Assembly (NCBI RefSeq): GCF_040954645.1
Contig: NC_092813.1
Coordinates: 20,209,735-20,273,734, forward strand
From: Diabrotica undecimpunctata
Taxonomy: Eukaryota; Arthropoda; Insecta; Coleoptera; Chrysomelidae
DNA length: 64,000 bases
Direction: 5' to 3'
In this document: positions 24,907 to 37,599 of the stretch, piece after piece
How the letters are laid out: the number at the start of each line of letters is the position of its first letter
Position numbering within the stretch: position 1 is the stretch's first letter
Translations under genes and position numbers: made by a program
Notes under the pieces: generated by a model
Database searches by the model: none
The model's input: only the letters and a program-made list of their open reading frames with translations
What the model was told of the DNA's origin: nothing

Positions 24907-27900
24907 TACGCTAAAGCTCTTAAGTTTACATAAAATGTTTCAGGGCTAATTTCTAATATGCACGCATTATACCGAACTTGTCAGGAGAGATCTATCAAAA
25001 ACAGGCTAACCCGTTCAACCAAAAAACTGATAAAGGCCTTAGGCACTGATCCAGAAGAACCCGAAAGTATGCCCAGTCCAAATCTTTTGCCGATTCTAAT
25101 GAAGATAACTAATGAAGAATGAAGATAACTAACGAAGATGATTCTAATAGTTCACAACCATCCCAATCTTCTTAGTTCAGCTCCTATTAATACTAACAGC
25201 ATGCTAAGACTAATTTAATGGAACTGCGATGGCTTTTACCCCAGACTAGAATATTAACAAAACTCATATCGGACTGCTCGCCCAAGTTAATCTGTCTTCA
25301 AGAAACCAATTTCACCAAAGATCATAACCCCTACCTAAAAAACTACACTAGCTACAGTAAGTAAAGCAAAAAAAATCTTTTTATTTATTTAATTAACGGA
25401 TATACCATTTTTACAGATGTTTACCAAATCTTGGAAAAAACTCGTTAACAGAATAACTTTAGATACCCCTCCCGCCCAAGTGTGGACAAACATTAAACAA
25501 ATGAAAGGTTTAAACACATGTCGCAAAATATCCGCAATAACAGATAAAGATAATGTCATTACAAATGATAAGAAAATATTCAAAACGCTAGCCAAATACT
25601 TTTAAAACAAAACTTAGTCTGAACTCTTCATTTCGTACCCCACAAACCACTCACAACCTAACCCTATCCAAACCAATCCATTAAACCTTGCCTTCACAGA
25701 AGTGGAGTTAAATTTGACAATGTCATCAATAAAAAACTTATCTGCAGGTCCTTATTATATCCCATCTATCTTTCTCAAACATCTAGCGGCAGGAACCCTC
25801 TTGAAGCTACTTATAGACTGTGCTCTACAATAAGATAAGGTTCAGCCAAAGCTTTCCCAGTCATTGGCGACAGTCGCTTATCATATCGATCAGGAAAAAT
25901 GATTCAACTTCTAACGCTGCCAGTGCCTAGAGACGAATCTCACTAACATGCACAATGTGCAAGCTAATAGAAAAGATGATAAATAAACGTTTGCTCTGGT
26001 TTCTTAAGGAAAATATTCTGATAGATGCAGCACAGTCGGGATTCAGACCCAATCAAAGTACGATGGACAACCTGGTCCTTCTCCAAACAGAAATAATCCA
26101 AGCAGTATCAAATAAGACTGACGTCATCACAGTTGCCTTAGACTTAAGTGCCTTCGACATAATAAAAAGAGCTGCTATTATTAGAAATTTTGAGCAACTT
26201 AATTTAACGGGTAATATTCTCACCTTTATAAACAATTTCCTACAAGAGAGATCCTTCAAACTAGTTGCAAACAGGAAAACTTTTACATCACATATCTCAC
26301 AAAATGGAGTCCACAAAGGCTCAGTTCTCAGCCCCACGCTAATCCTTCTTAGGATTAACGATATAAACTATCTCGTTTTCCCTCCAATAAAATACTCAAT
26401 ATACGCAGATGATCTTGTTCTTTATTGCCAAGGTAAAATTACAAGGAGCACATGCTCTTTACTCCAAAATACTTTTAACAATCTTTAAAACTGGTCCACT
26501 AAAATTGGAGTTAAATTCTCATCTGGAAAATCTAAAGTCATAAACTTCTCTAGAAGACATCGCACTCACCCTCCTAATTTACCTAAATGGATCTCCTCTT
26601 TAAGTAGTTGATAAACAGACATTATTAGGAGTAATATTGGATAAAAGACTTACATGGAGAGATCAGATACAGAATACACAAACAAACCGCCTAAATAGAA
26701 TCAATATCTTAAAAACTTTAGCTCATCATCAATAGGGGCAGAAGAGAAAGTCCGCTTAAGAATTTACAGAACATTGATCTGCTCTAGGTTGAATTACGAA
26801 AGCATTCTCTACCAATCTGCTTCCGACACTCACGTTAAAAGTCTGAATAGAATTAAGAACACTTCTTTACGTATTATCCTCGGCGCCTTTAAATCAAATC
26901 CTTCTGAAAGACTTTATATCGAATCTTCAGAACCTCCACTTTATATAAGACGGCAAAATTTACTACTGTCTTACTTCTCTAGGATTTCTGCTATTTCAAA
27001 AAACCCAGTAATTAAACTAATTAATACTCCCCACCCTGTCCCAGATAATAATTACCCTCGAGCACATTCTCTCTCACAAATTTTAAAAACTTTGCTAAAA
27101 GACACAGACCTAAAACTCACAACTCCGTTTACTACGACCACAATTCCCCCATGGACCAAAAAGCTACCTACTGTCTTTACCAGCTTGAACCGGTACAAAA
27201 AAGAAGAACTGTCCATAACTCTCTTGGTACAAGCAATTGAGGAACTTATACAGACACAGCGTTATGACAAAATTCTCTACACAGATGCATTCAAAGAAGA
27301 ACAGGGTCCGTCGGCTGTGCCGTCAGTACCTCAAATACAATAGTAGCATCATATCAGCTTTTTCGCAGATGCAGTATACACACAGTAGAACTGTACGGAA
27401 TACTTAAAGCATTAGACTCGCCCATTGCTAATGAGAAATCATTAGCAATATGAACCGATTCTATCTACGCAATTGACTCAATCAAAAATATATACTCCAT
27501 ACATCCCATTGTACAGTGCATACACAGCATCTGCCAACAGCAATCAAAAAATGGTGTTTTAGTAACTATCATCTGGATACCATCCCATGTTGGTATTAAT
27601 GGAAATGAGAACGCTGATCATGCAGCAAAACTGGCCTGCTCCTTAGAAAATATGGAAAACATACAACTTCACTAAAACCTAAAGGCCAGTATCAAGAACA
27701 ACGTACAAAGCACTTGGAAAACACACTAGAACGTGCCAAATAGAAAAATACGTACAATTCGACCAACTGTTACCTCCATCACCATGCCTCAAATGAGCAG
27801 GAAAGACAATATTATTCTCAGAAGGCTCAGAATAGGTCACACTCGTCTTACTTATGGATATCCGATGTCTTCTGAAAACCATCCTCACTGTAAAAATTGT

Positions 27901-28165
27901 AATGAGTCGTTAACATTCCAGCACATATTACTAGAATGTATCTACTACAACAAAGAGACTGGTGCAACTTTCAAAATAATTTAAGTGATCTACTAGGTTC
28001 TACCAACATGTACAGTGCCATAATTCATTTCCTAAACGACTGTTACCTTTACTACTTAGTGTAATTATATTAAGATATTGTTAATGTATCCTAACGTGTA
28101 TATAAACAGAATATATTTATGTATGTAAACATAAACATTATAATAAACTTTGTATCAGTGTCAAT
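24907..28165 (+). pseudogene. LINE C ORF2 (endonuclease-RT-RNase H), decayed
   Basis: After the BEL insertion a shortened endonuclease start is visible (ICLQETNFTKDHNPYLKNY near 25290-25350); the rest of that domain is missing. The RT follows at 25417-26700 with the palm blocks ALDLSAFD, NGVHKGSVLSPTL and the catalytic SIYADDLVLY. Then come RNase H remnants (LYTDAFKEEQGP near 27280; IWIPSHVGINGNENADHAAKLA near 27570-27640, in frames broken by stops) and a Cys/His tail (HCKNCNESLTFQHILLEC near 27890). At least five frame breaks. I-type LINE, related to but distinct from LINE B and LINE A. Confidence 0.8.
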
Positions 28166-29025
28166 GGCCCATAATTGAGGAGACACTTTTTATTTTAAAA
28201 TAAAAAAAAATTAAAAGTTAATAGCATAATATTTAAAAGATAATTTATTTTAAAATGTAAGATATAAATTTTAAACTAACATAAAAATTAAATAAGAAAT
28301 TAAAAAATGATTTTAAACTAATACGAAAAATAAAATTTTAGATAAAACTAATATTTATACTACACTTATAATCCGCACATGCTAGTAAAAATGAGATACC
28401 CTTTTTTTAATAATTAGTTTTACCATTATGCTCTCGACTTATCAAAAACGGCAGATGATATAATATGTTCACAAAAGTATACGGTGAATTTGATGACATA
28501 AACATGATGACATTCTCTTGAAAGTAATACAACTGAGAAATGGTGTATATATAAAAAGCATAGTTTTTTATAAAAAAAATGTTCATCAATAAAAACGACA
28601 ACTTTGGAAAAAATACTTCTCTTCTTTCTAAACAAAAATTTAGAAAGAAGAGAAAAGAAAAAAGAGAAAGAAAGGGACTATTAAAAAGGTTGCGTTGAAA
28701 AATGAAACAAAGGAGTGTAGTAAATATGATAAAAAACGTTAACAATTTTAAGTTGGAAACACTTTGGACATACGTGGAATTGAGAAGAAAGTTGGAAGTA
28801 TATTTTTAAATATAGGCAAATAATTACACCGAAATAAAATCAATATTTAAACAAAGCAACAAATAAAGTAGAATATACAAGTAAAAAAATAGAGAAAAAT
28901 ATTACTTCATTTTAAAACTATATCCAGTGTTTTATAAATGGATAAAATAGAAACATAAGTTAAATGTGATCTAATACCTTACAACTAACAATAAAGATAA
29001 GGATGAAAAAAATATATATATATAC
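28166..29025. other. AT-rich region with a long perfect hairpin
   Basis: No gene supported. The 112-codon minus-strand ORF at 28407-28745 is Phe/Leu-rich low-complexity translation. At 28617-28654 there is a perfect 16-bp inverted repeat (TTCTCTTCTTTCTAAA and complement) around a 6-base loop. Confidence 0.5.
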
Positions 29026-29855
29026 ATCGGTTTAGAACGTCTTTCGACGTTGTCCGATACCTAAACACCATCTCTTCCTATCTTCGCAGTCGTTTGTTGT
29101 TAAATTTCTTTCGCTCATGGACTTGTTTACGCCGTGTTGCCATTCTAATCTGGGTCTTCCTCTTTTCCGTCGACCTATCGGTTGCCATTCTTCTCTATAT
29201 CTTGAGTTATATTTCCTTCTATTCCCATACGTTGTTTTATTACATCATTTCTGATTCGGTCTCGTCTGGAAATACCTAAAGATCTTCTCATTGCATCCAT
29301 CTCTACTGCTTCTATTCGCTTTTTGTTCTTTTCACTAATTCTCCATGTTTCAGCGCCATAAAGAAGAGTAGTTTTAATCATGGTCTCATATATATTAAAT
29401 TTCCTTCGTTTCGTTATCTCTTTACTCCACAGTATACTATTGAGACATCCTAAGACTTTCTTTGCTTGAGTGATTCGTTTTTCTATTTCCCGTGTATCAG
29501 TTCCTGTATTGTCAAAGGCAACACCCAAGTAGTCATAGCTCTGACAGCAGGAAATATGTTGTCCGTTTTCGAGGTCTATGTTATCTGACTCGTTTCCAAT
29601 ACAAAGATATTTGGTTTTTGTTGTATTGACATTCATTCCCCAGTCGTTATATTTTTCTATCAGTTTTCTTAGCATGTACTGCATGTCTTCCCTGTCGGTC
29701 GCTAGCACTACCTGGTTATCAGCAAACTGGAGTGTATATATACATTCATTGCTAAGCTCTATACCCATCCTATGTACCTTTCTTTTACATCTTTCCAATG
29801 AAATTCCATGAAAATAATAAATTCTATAAAATGCAACGGTGAAAATACTTCCCAA
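29026..29855 (-). pseudogene. RTE-like reverse transcriptase fragment
   Basis: The minus-strand reading shows the palm with the catalytic box altered to FADNQVV (Asn for the second Asp), the KYNDWGMNVNTTKTKYLCIGN block, thumb (ILWSKEITKRRKFNIYETM, LLYGAETW), and a C-terminal basic motif (GRRKRGRPRL) in a shifted frame near 29160. It lacks the endonuclease and the RT N terminus. It resembles the relic at 31631-33560. Assignment to RTE is by overall pattern and is tentative; it is a non-LTR RT without RNase H. Confidence 0.75.
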
Positions 29856-29869
29856 TTTAATCCAACATT

Positions 29870-31620
29870 AGTTTTAAGTTTAAACTAAAAGTAAAGAAGA
29901 AATATGGAAAATTATACAAACAGAGAGTAAGTTAAATTAGGTTCAATATGAGCAGACGCTTAACCACCCTTTCCCTCGACCTAAGAGGTCTATTGTGGCT
30001 AATCGACATTAGAAAAATACAGCTAATACAAAAAAACTACCAAAAATAAATGGAAAAATATTCATCATTTTGCCATCGGACGTAAAATAAAATTTTAGAA
30101 CTTCCATCACACACAAAAACATACATAATGGATATAACCAAATTGATGTGCTATTAATGAGATCACTATTAAAAACAATGCGGGACAAGATTAAAAGGGG
30201 ATTACATAAATTTAAATAGACGATGGCCATGAACAAAAAAGACAAAAGTATGGGCTAGAACTTTTAAAAGAAATTAGGTGGAAGAAAAACTTGAAAGAGA
30301 TAATTGTAGAAACTTAAAACCAAAAGTAAGAAAAAACTGAAGATTGTGTCTCATAGAACAATACTTTTGAAGATAATTTTAATAAATTATAATCGAATTT
30401 AATTAATAAAAAGTGGCTTAATGAAATAGGGAACTTGAATAACACCAAATATTGGATAGGATATTATTGAGTAAAATCATTTTAAACTCCCAATACGGGA
30501 CTAGGATTAAATCCTTGCTTGCTCTGTTAAGATTAAAAGAAGATCAAACAAATTTAAAGAGAATAAATTGAAGAAGTAATGTCTCTTAGGAAAATCGTTT
30601 TTAAAGATATTTAAAATAATTTTAATCGATTATAATCTATAAAAAAAGTGGCTCAATGAATAACGCAAAACGGTTTGAAAAGAAGAAGTGCAAGGTCAAA
30701 ATGATAAATCCAAGTGAAGGGAATACAGAAAAATACAAAAAAATGGAAAAAATGTATACAAACACTAATTAGATAATTTGATAGGGTAAGTAGAAGATTA
30801 AGTTTACTACGAACTAGCCAATTTAAAAATAAAATTACACAAACATTATATATTAAAAAATAAAATTTTTAAAATAAATAGTATATAATATTGAAGAGGC
30901 AACCCTCAATGGTATGTATTACTATGTACCAGGAAAGTTGGACGAGAAATAAATTAGCAGAATACAAAGTAATGTAAACGGGGAGAGAATAATAATACAC
31001 AATAACTTTTGCTGTCGTCATCTGGGTATAAAATCATTAATATTATAATAATATAATTAATAATAATTAATATAATTTTACGAAATAGCCAAAACTAAAA
31101 ATTATTAAAATTAGCAATTATTAAAAAATGAGTTAAAACTCAGTAATAATTAAGGAGAATCATATTTACCCTCAAAATACCAGCTCTAAGAGGAATAAGA
31201 TTGTTGAAGATTTGCGTTCGATGTTACATTTTACACTGAACTAACGGAACGACCAAGAAGCGAAATATTTATATTCTAAATAGCTATGCCTAATTATGAT
31301 TCATATTCCAATTAGAGAATTTACATTTAGATATTATAATCAATAAATTCTTCTACGACTTGATCACACTTGTTGATCGAATTGTTTCATGCTGGCAGTT
31401 TTTCAAGCTTACTCAACGATTTTGTCGTGGGTAGCAACAATCAGTACAGTGATATCAAATATTAACTTAAGGTTACATAAAATAAGAGCTATGTAAAAAA
31501 GTGTCTTTCTTATTTAAAAAATATTTATCTTAACGCAAATAAATATTCATTCTATATATAATTAAATATAAAGCTATCAAAATCCCATATAATGTACTCC
31601 TTGTTCATTTTTATTATTAT
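29870..31620. other. AT-rich region with a diverged short duplication
   Basis: No gene supported. Two diverged segments (about 30340-30440 and 30571-30675) share TGTCTCTTAGGAAAAT-like and TAATCGA...AAAAAGTGGCT landmarks at about 230-bp spacing, so a small old tandem duplication. Confidence 0.4.
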
Positions 31621-31630
31621 CCCGGTTTTT

Positions 31631-33560
31631 TTATAGCGTTTTCCGCCTTCCGTTTCCCAGTTTCCAGCTACGTCGGTCATTCCATTCGCCAGGGTGAAGG
31701 TTTCTTTCCGACATTGCCTTCTGAATGCCGCCCAGCCAGGATTGTTTTGGCCTTCCTCTCTTCCTTCTTTCCCTTGGCGTCCATTTTAAAATTTGGTTTG
31801 GCAGCCTGTTGTCGTCCATTCTTTTCACATGACCATACCAGATCAGTTGTCTCCTTTGAATTTCGTCAATGATGGTTGACTTGACTCCCATTATATTTCT
31901 GATTCATTCTGGTCATTTTGTATTCGATCAAGCCTTGATTTTCTAGCTGATCTTCTCCAGAAGTCCATTTCCAATGCAAGTAGGCATCGCTCAAGGGATT
32001 TAGTAAGTTGCCATGTTTCGCATCCATAGAGCACTATACTTTTAAAGATGAAGTTAAAGAGGAGATGCTTTCTTTGATTTGATAGTTCTTTTGACCATAT
32101 CATCGGGTTTAGGTATCCTATCACCCTTTTTCCTTTCACGATTCTTTGCTCTATCTCTTTTTCGGTGCGCCCACTCTTGTTGATTGTTGTTCCCAAATAT
32201 ATATATTCCTCACAGTTCTTGATTGTTTCATGTTCGTTGACCATTAGATCTTCTACTTCATTCCCAATGCATAAGTATTGCGTTTTGTTTCTGTTTACAG
32301 AGAGGCCCCATTCTTCATATGTTTTAAGAAACCGTCTCGTCATGAATTCTAAATCTTCCTTGTCTGCTGCCACTACTACTTGGTCGTCCGCAAAATGTAG
32401 AGTGTATAATGTTGTATCGTCGTCAAGTTGGATCCCCATTCCTGAACATGATCTTCTCCAGTGTTTTAGTGCTTGATTTAAATAGATCTTAAATAGTATT
32501 GGAGAGAGGCAGCATCCTTGTCGTAAGCCTTTTGTTACTGGAAATTCTTCTGATAAGGTGTTGTTTAGTTTGATTTTTGATGATGCTTTATTGTATAATT
32601 GTTTGACTGCGGCGATGATCGTGCTATTTAGTAAAGATCGTTTAAGAGACTGCCACAGCTTTCTCACAGGAATCGTGTCATATGCTTTTGTGAGATTCAC
32701 AAATAAAAGATGTATTTCCTGGTTTCTTGCAACTTTCTTTTCATTCAGTTGTGTTAGGGTAAATATGTGGTCTACGCAAGATCTTCCAGCTCTAAATCCT
32801 GCTTGCTGTTCAATTTCATGAGGTTCTTATTCTTTCTCAATCATGTTTTTTAAGATTTTACCAAACAGCCTGCTAAAGGTACTGGTGACAGAGATACATC
32901 TGTAGTTTCCGCAAATATCTTTTGGACCTTTTTTGTGAATTGGAGTAATCTATGCTTCTTTCCAACTATTCGGGATTTCTTCCCCATTTAAGAATCTTGT
33001 GAATAGCACTTTAAGATAGCTTATTAGTTTTGGTGTTCCGTTTTTTAGAAGTTCTGCTGGTATGTTCTCCGGCCCGGATGCTTTTTTATTCTTCATCGAT
33101 TAAAGCGCTTGTTGTATTTGTTCTTCTTCCATGGTTACATATTCACCTTGCACTCGTATTCGTTGAGGTGAGTCAATATTATAAATATCTCTGTCTTCAT
33201 TCAGTTCCCTTGCGTAATGATCTTTCCATGTATGTATCTGGATGGGCTGTATTCGACTTTTATTTGATGTGTCGGTTTTCAGGGTTTTTATTAATTTCCA
33301 TGCCGCTGATTATCGCGCTCCTCCGATGTAACAGTCAACTTCTTTACATTTTGCATCCCATGTTTCATTTTTGTTGTTCCTTGTCATATCTTTAAATATT
33401 CTTTGCTGTTCTTTGTATATTTCTTTATCTTCAAGATTCTTAGTGTTTAGCCATCTTTTGTACACTTCCTGTTTCTTATTTCTTTGCTCTTCAAGCAGTG
33501 TATTCCAAGTGATTTTTCCCGCTGATCTGTGGACTGTTCTGGTTTCTTCGCCTAGAGCTT
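31631..33560 (-). pseudogene. RTE-like reverse transcriptase, decayed
   Basis: Read on the minus strand from 33560: a linker (MKNKKASGPENIPAELLKNG), finger blocks (NYRCISVTSTFSRLFGKILK, EQQAGFRAGRSCVDHIFTL), palm (NLTKAYDTIPVRKLW, GLRQGCCLSPILF, the catalytic HFADDQVVVAADK), thumb (IWSKELSNQRKH, VLYGCETWQLTK), and a C-terminal motif (RRQLIWYGHVKRM, RRKRGRPKQSWLGG). Frames change near 31890, 32820 and 33090 and stops occur, so it is inactive. No RNase H, as expected for RTE. The matching endonuclease piece may be the one at 36900-37480. Confidence 0.82.
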
Positions 33561-34299
33561 CTTGGGCTGCGTGGTGAATACAGTCAGTTTATGTTCGTAT
33601 AATTGGTTGGTTTCAGCAGCTAGGTATTCCTCGAGTAGTTTTTCATTTAATCTATTTTGGTATAAGATTTTAGTGCTATATTATTGTAGGCTTCTGACAT
33701 TATATCTCTTCAGATTTATATCAGTTATTCCTCTCATTTATTATTAAGGACAGGTAGTAAACCTACAGGCATATTTGTAGGTATAATTATCTACGTTTAG
33801 GTTCTCACATCAATAAAATTGTGTGCACTTCCTATAGTTTGTTTTTCGTTTGTTTCGTCTCGTTTCAGGTCCACAGATTTTCACTCCGCATGTTTTAATG
33901 GGGTTTATTGTGTAATATCATTCGCAAATGCGCATATCTAAGAATATCATATCCTTATACAGCCGGTGATATCTAACTTTCAGTTGCTTTATAAAAGCCA
34001 ATTCAAAGAAACTAAGAGAGATATAAAAGGGTGGTGAGATGACGTTGAAAACGATATAAATATAACAATAAAACAGTGGAAAGATAAATACAAAAGCAGG
34101 AAGGAATGAAGGTAGATAATGTCCGGTATCATACCGGATACAAGAACTGTGTGCCAAGCATCTTGTTCCTTTGAACACTAAAAAAATTTCTCAAAGGCTC
34201 GAAAACAATTACTTTTTATCCAAGATATCTCGTAGAGTATTAATCAGACCTATGCGCGAAATAAACTTTCTATATGTAAAAACAGAAAAAGTGTGTTAT
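33561..34299. other. No gene recognised
   Basis: Flank of the RTE relic and the transposase fragment. Short ORFs here are not supported. Confidence 0.35.
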
Positions 34300-34695
34300 T
34301 AGAAAGAAATTCTTGTGTGGAGAAGAAAATATTTTAAAGAAATACGCACACTTCACAGCATTGAACGGAAAACATATTTGGATGAAACCTGGATTAACGA
34401 AGGTCATACAGTTGGAAAAGATTGGCAAGATTTAAAGGTCAAAGACAAACGCGAAGCATTTATAGAAGGCTGCTTTACAGGATTAAGAGCTCCATCAGAA
34501 AAGGGACTACGTTTAATCATTATCCCTATAGAAAGTGATACAGGGTTCCTTGATGATGGTTTGCTTCAATATGAGTCAAGAAAAGCAGGAGATTATCATG
34601 AAGAAATGTCTTCCGAAGTATTTGAGCGCTGGTTTAAGAGAATCTTAATAAAATTAGAATCTGGTCAGGCTACATCAATAGACGTTTTAGTGTAA
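34300..34695 (+). pseudogene. DDE-type transposase fragment
   Basis: About 126 codons open, with YLDETWINEGHTVGKDWQD (first catalytic Asp in DETW), GLRAPSEKGLRLIII and a block ending near EVFERWFKRIL. This order is typical of a large family of arthropod DDE-superfamily endonuclease (IS630/Tc1-related) proteins. The copy stops just before the place where the second Asp is expected and lacks the DNA-binding part, so it is a truncated relic. Its left boundary is not defined. Confidence 0.6.
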
Positions 34696-34760
34696 CTTCC
34701 GCGACAGCCGGGTAGCATCAGTAAGCTTTCTGCAAATTTATTTGGTTTTTTATACCTTTT

Positions 34761-35102
34761 TGTAACAATAATACTATGAAAACTTTGTTTTCGAAACTTC
34801 CACAAAATTTATTATAAAATCTTATCACTATAGCTGTTTCGGCACCTTTCTCAAGTGATTTATTTTTGGTATGCATTTACACATTATAGTCTTTAACCTA
34901 ACAGGTTGAGGAGGGAAGAACTGTTTGTCTCAAGTTGGTTAAAGACTATAAAGTGGTTTCGTTAAAGACTATAAAGTGTAAATCCATACCAAAAATAGAT
35001 CACTTGAGAAAGGCACTCGGCCAAAACAGCTGTAGTGATAAGATTTTATAATAAGTTTTGTGGAAGTTTCGAAGACAAAGTTTTCAGTGTTTTATTGTTA
35101 CA
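34761..35102. mobile_element. Fold-back element with about 140-bp inverted arms
   Basis: The left arm starts TGTAACAATA (34761) and the right arm ends TATTGTTACA (35102). The arms share ACTTTGTTTTCGAAACTTCC, TCTTATCACTATAGCTGTTT, CTCAAGTGAT and TGGTATG in inverted order. The short centre contains a local duplication of AAAGACTATAAAGTG. No ORF. MITE-like, family unknown. Confidence 0.75.
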
Positions 35103-35209
35103 TAAAATGAATTTCCATCAAGTAACGGTCGAATCCATCAATTATAGCTTTTTGCTTATGGCATTCTGTATTTTTAGGAGAATGTAGGGAATAAGCCATA
35201 AAATATATT

Positions 35210-35540
35210 CGAATGTTTAATTTACTGACGTTTCGATCTCTATAAAGAGACTATTTTCAAATATATAAATGATAGATATATTTATTTTTTATAGCGTTTT
35301 TAGCACAATCTATCTATTTACATGGTTAATTTATTGCCGTTTCAATCTCTATTCCAGAGACCGTTTTTGAAATTAGAAAAAAAAAAGAAAATAAATAATA
35401 TAAGATTATATAAATATTATTATATAAATATATAATAATAAAAAAATAAAATAAATGTAACTATCATGTATATCTTTGAAAACGGTCTTTGGGTATAGAG
35501 ATCGAAACGTCAGTAAAAACCTGTAAATAAATTTATATTG
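35210..35540. repeat. Three degenerate hammerhead-type hairpins
   Basis: Near 35226-35262 (minus), 35331-35370 (minus) and 35484-35514 (plus) a hairpin of the form GGTCTCT...AGAGATC (or variants) is followed directly by GAAACGTC or GAAACGGC. This looks like the stem II plus GAAA part of the small hammerheads found in Penelope-like and related elements. The CUGANGA side is degraded in all three, so these are probably dead copies. Confidence 0.45.
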
Positions 35541-36899
35541 TGGCCCATTTCGAACAAATAATATTTAAAAAATATAATATAATTAACGTTGAAATAAAAG
35601 TGAGTGTACTCCACTGGATTTTCATACGTCTTTCCCCACTTCTCTGCCATCAAACAATGAAATCACTCTCTCAACTAGTGGAATTATAGTATAGAGTTGT
35701 ATAAATGCCATTCTTATAGAAAAGTAATTAACCCTCTCCTAGTTCCTCCTCCTTGTTTTATTTCCAGTACAAATTTAACATTTGTAGCTATGGCATCAGT
35801 GTTGGTTTTCTAAAGGCGAATCGATCTATAAAAAAATTCAGCCTTTGTTGATCTATCCTTTAACAGAAAATAATGAATAGTATTTAAATCTCTTTTCTTG
35901 GTATGCTTCCGCTCACAAAAACTTAATTCTTAATTTAACTTTTAGAATTAATTCTAACAGAATTAATTCTTCTTTTCCTTCTAATGGTAAATACCAGGCC
36001 TGTAGAGAAGAAGCGACAAAATGTCCATTGATATATAAACTAAAATTACAAGTCTTCTAAAAATTGTGTTTTTGTACAAAAATTTATCAGAAAAATCCTA
36101 CAACTATTTACGTTCAAAACATGCTTAACAAATCTAATAACCTTAGTTTTGAACTTGCCAATCAGCGTCTTGCCTCGTCTCATTTCCAATAGAAATTTAA
36201 AATTTGCAGCTGTAGCCCCAGTATTGGTTTACTAAAGGCGTTTACTAAAAGCGCTGTAAAAGAAATCAGTTTTTAACATCTGACTTATAACAAAAAATTA
36301 TTACAAATTCTTATCTTATTCGCAACATCGATTTTCTTAGTATCCTTGCTTCCGATCAAAAAAATATACAGAATTGTTTCTTCTTGATAAACATGATGTC
36401 TTCTAGTGATGCTGTCGACCACATTAACTTATTTTATCCTATTCATAGCAGCTCGAAATAGATCAGCTGATGTTAGACCAGTCCATTTTCTACGACAGAA
36501 AATCTTCCCAAAACCGTTAAAAGAGCTTTTGCAATATAATATCTGTCATCCATTCTTGCTTGTTGTCTTTTTTTGATTTAAAATTTTCATGTGAAAGTAC
36601 CTATGGTAGTAGATGTCTTCATTTCGTTTCACTGTTCTATGCTGCTACTAGTGTTTTCAACTATTTTCACAAAATTCTTACTAGCTTTGTTTTTACTTTT
36701 TACAGAAAGTTGTTTTCTTTCAGTAAATTTTGGGCCTCATTTTCTTGTGAATTATTTTGAATCGTATGTTGATATTTACATCTAATAAACTATGATACGA
36801 GAAGACATCTTTTTTTTTTGTTGATAATATCAACATTATTTCCTTCTAGAGTATCACTGGGTGCTTTTATTCATGGGTATTCATTAAAACCATATACGT
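35541..36899. other. AT-rich region, no gene supported
   Basis: Faint matches to the RTE linker may exist near 36400-36540 on the minus strand, but I could not establish a reading frame. Confidence 0.35.
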
Positions 36900-37480
36900 G
36901 TTATGGCAAAATTGAATCACTCTTTCTTCTCTTTCGTTTCCTATGATAAGATCATATATCTGCGCCACACTCTCGACTGCCTTGCCCTATTTTGGCGTTT
37001 AAACCGCCCAAGATAATAGTTAGTGTTTTTTTCAGTTTTAGGGAATCTTCTGGAGTCAGATAGAAAGTTTCTATTTCTTCTTCAGTAGATTGGATGTCAG
37101 TGCGTAGACTTCAATGATGTTTATATTAAAAGAGACTTGAGTTAATTTTCCATAAAACATCTTTGTCTGATAAGGGCGCCATTTCTATTTCTTGTTAAAT
37201 CATCTCCCGAATAAATGATATGGTCTTCATGTATAATTATTACTCCAGAATTTAGCCATCTAACTTGTATGCATCGCATAAAATGATTTGCTATCTTGTC
37301 TGCTTGGTAAATGTTTCAAATGTTCCACTTATCGATCCTTTTCACTTTAGGGACATTTATTGGCTGACCAAGGGGTCTCTAGGGAGCCTTATCATCCTCT
37401 CCCTAAGGACTGCCCAGAACTGATCGCCATTTCTTTTGGATTTTTAGCGACTGTGGTGTCCTGGAGATAACCTTATGGAT
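36900..37480 (-). pseudogene. RTE-like endonuclease fragment
   Basis: On the minus strand, near 37050-36940, the reading NTNYYLGRFKR / TLTIILGGLNAKIGQGSREC matches the conserved GDFNAKIG block of RTE AP-endonucleases, with Gly in place of the usual Asp. Upstream, GDDLTRNRNGALIRQRC matches the middle of the same domain. Frames are broken. It has the same orientation as the RT relics at 29026-33560 and could be the 5' part of one of them. Confidence 0.6.
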
Positions 37481-37599
37481 CTCTGATGTGGTAGTCATCT
37501 CGTAGCTTTTAACAATTCAATACAGTTAAAAAATGTAGTTCTTTTGTCTTTGAATTCAATTTGTCAGCTTGAGAGTAATAAAGTGCCCTTTCACTGACG

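Noticed and set aside
28407..28745. 112-codon hydrophobic ORF on the minus strand
   Set aside because: Phe/Leu-rich translation of AT-rich DNA, overlapping another frame, with no family resemblance.
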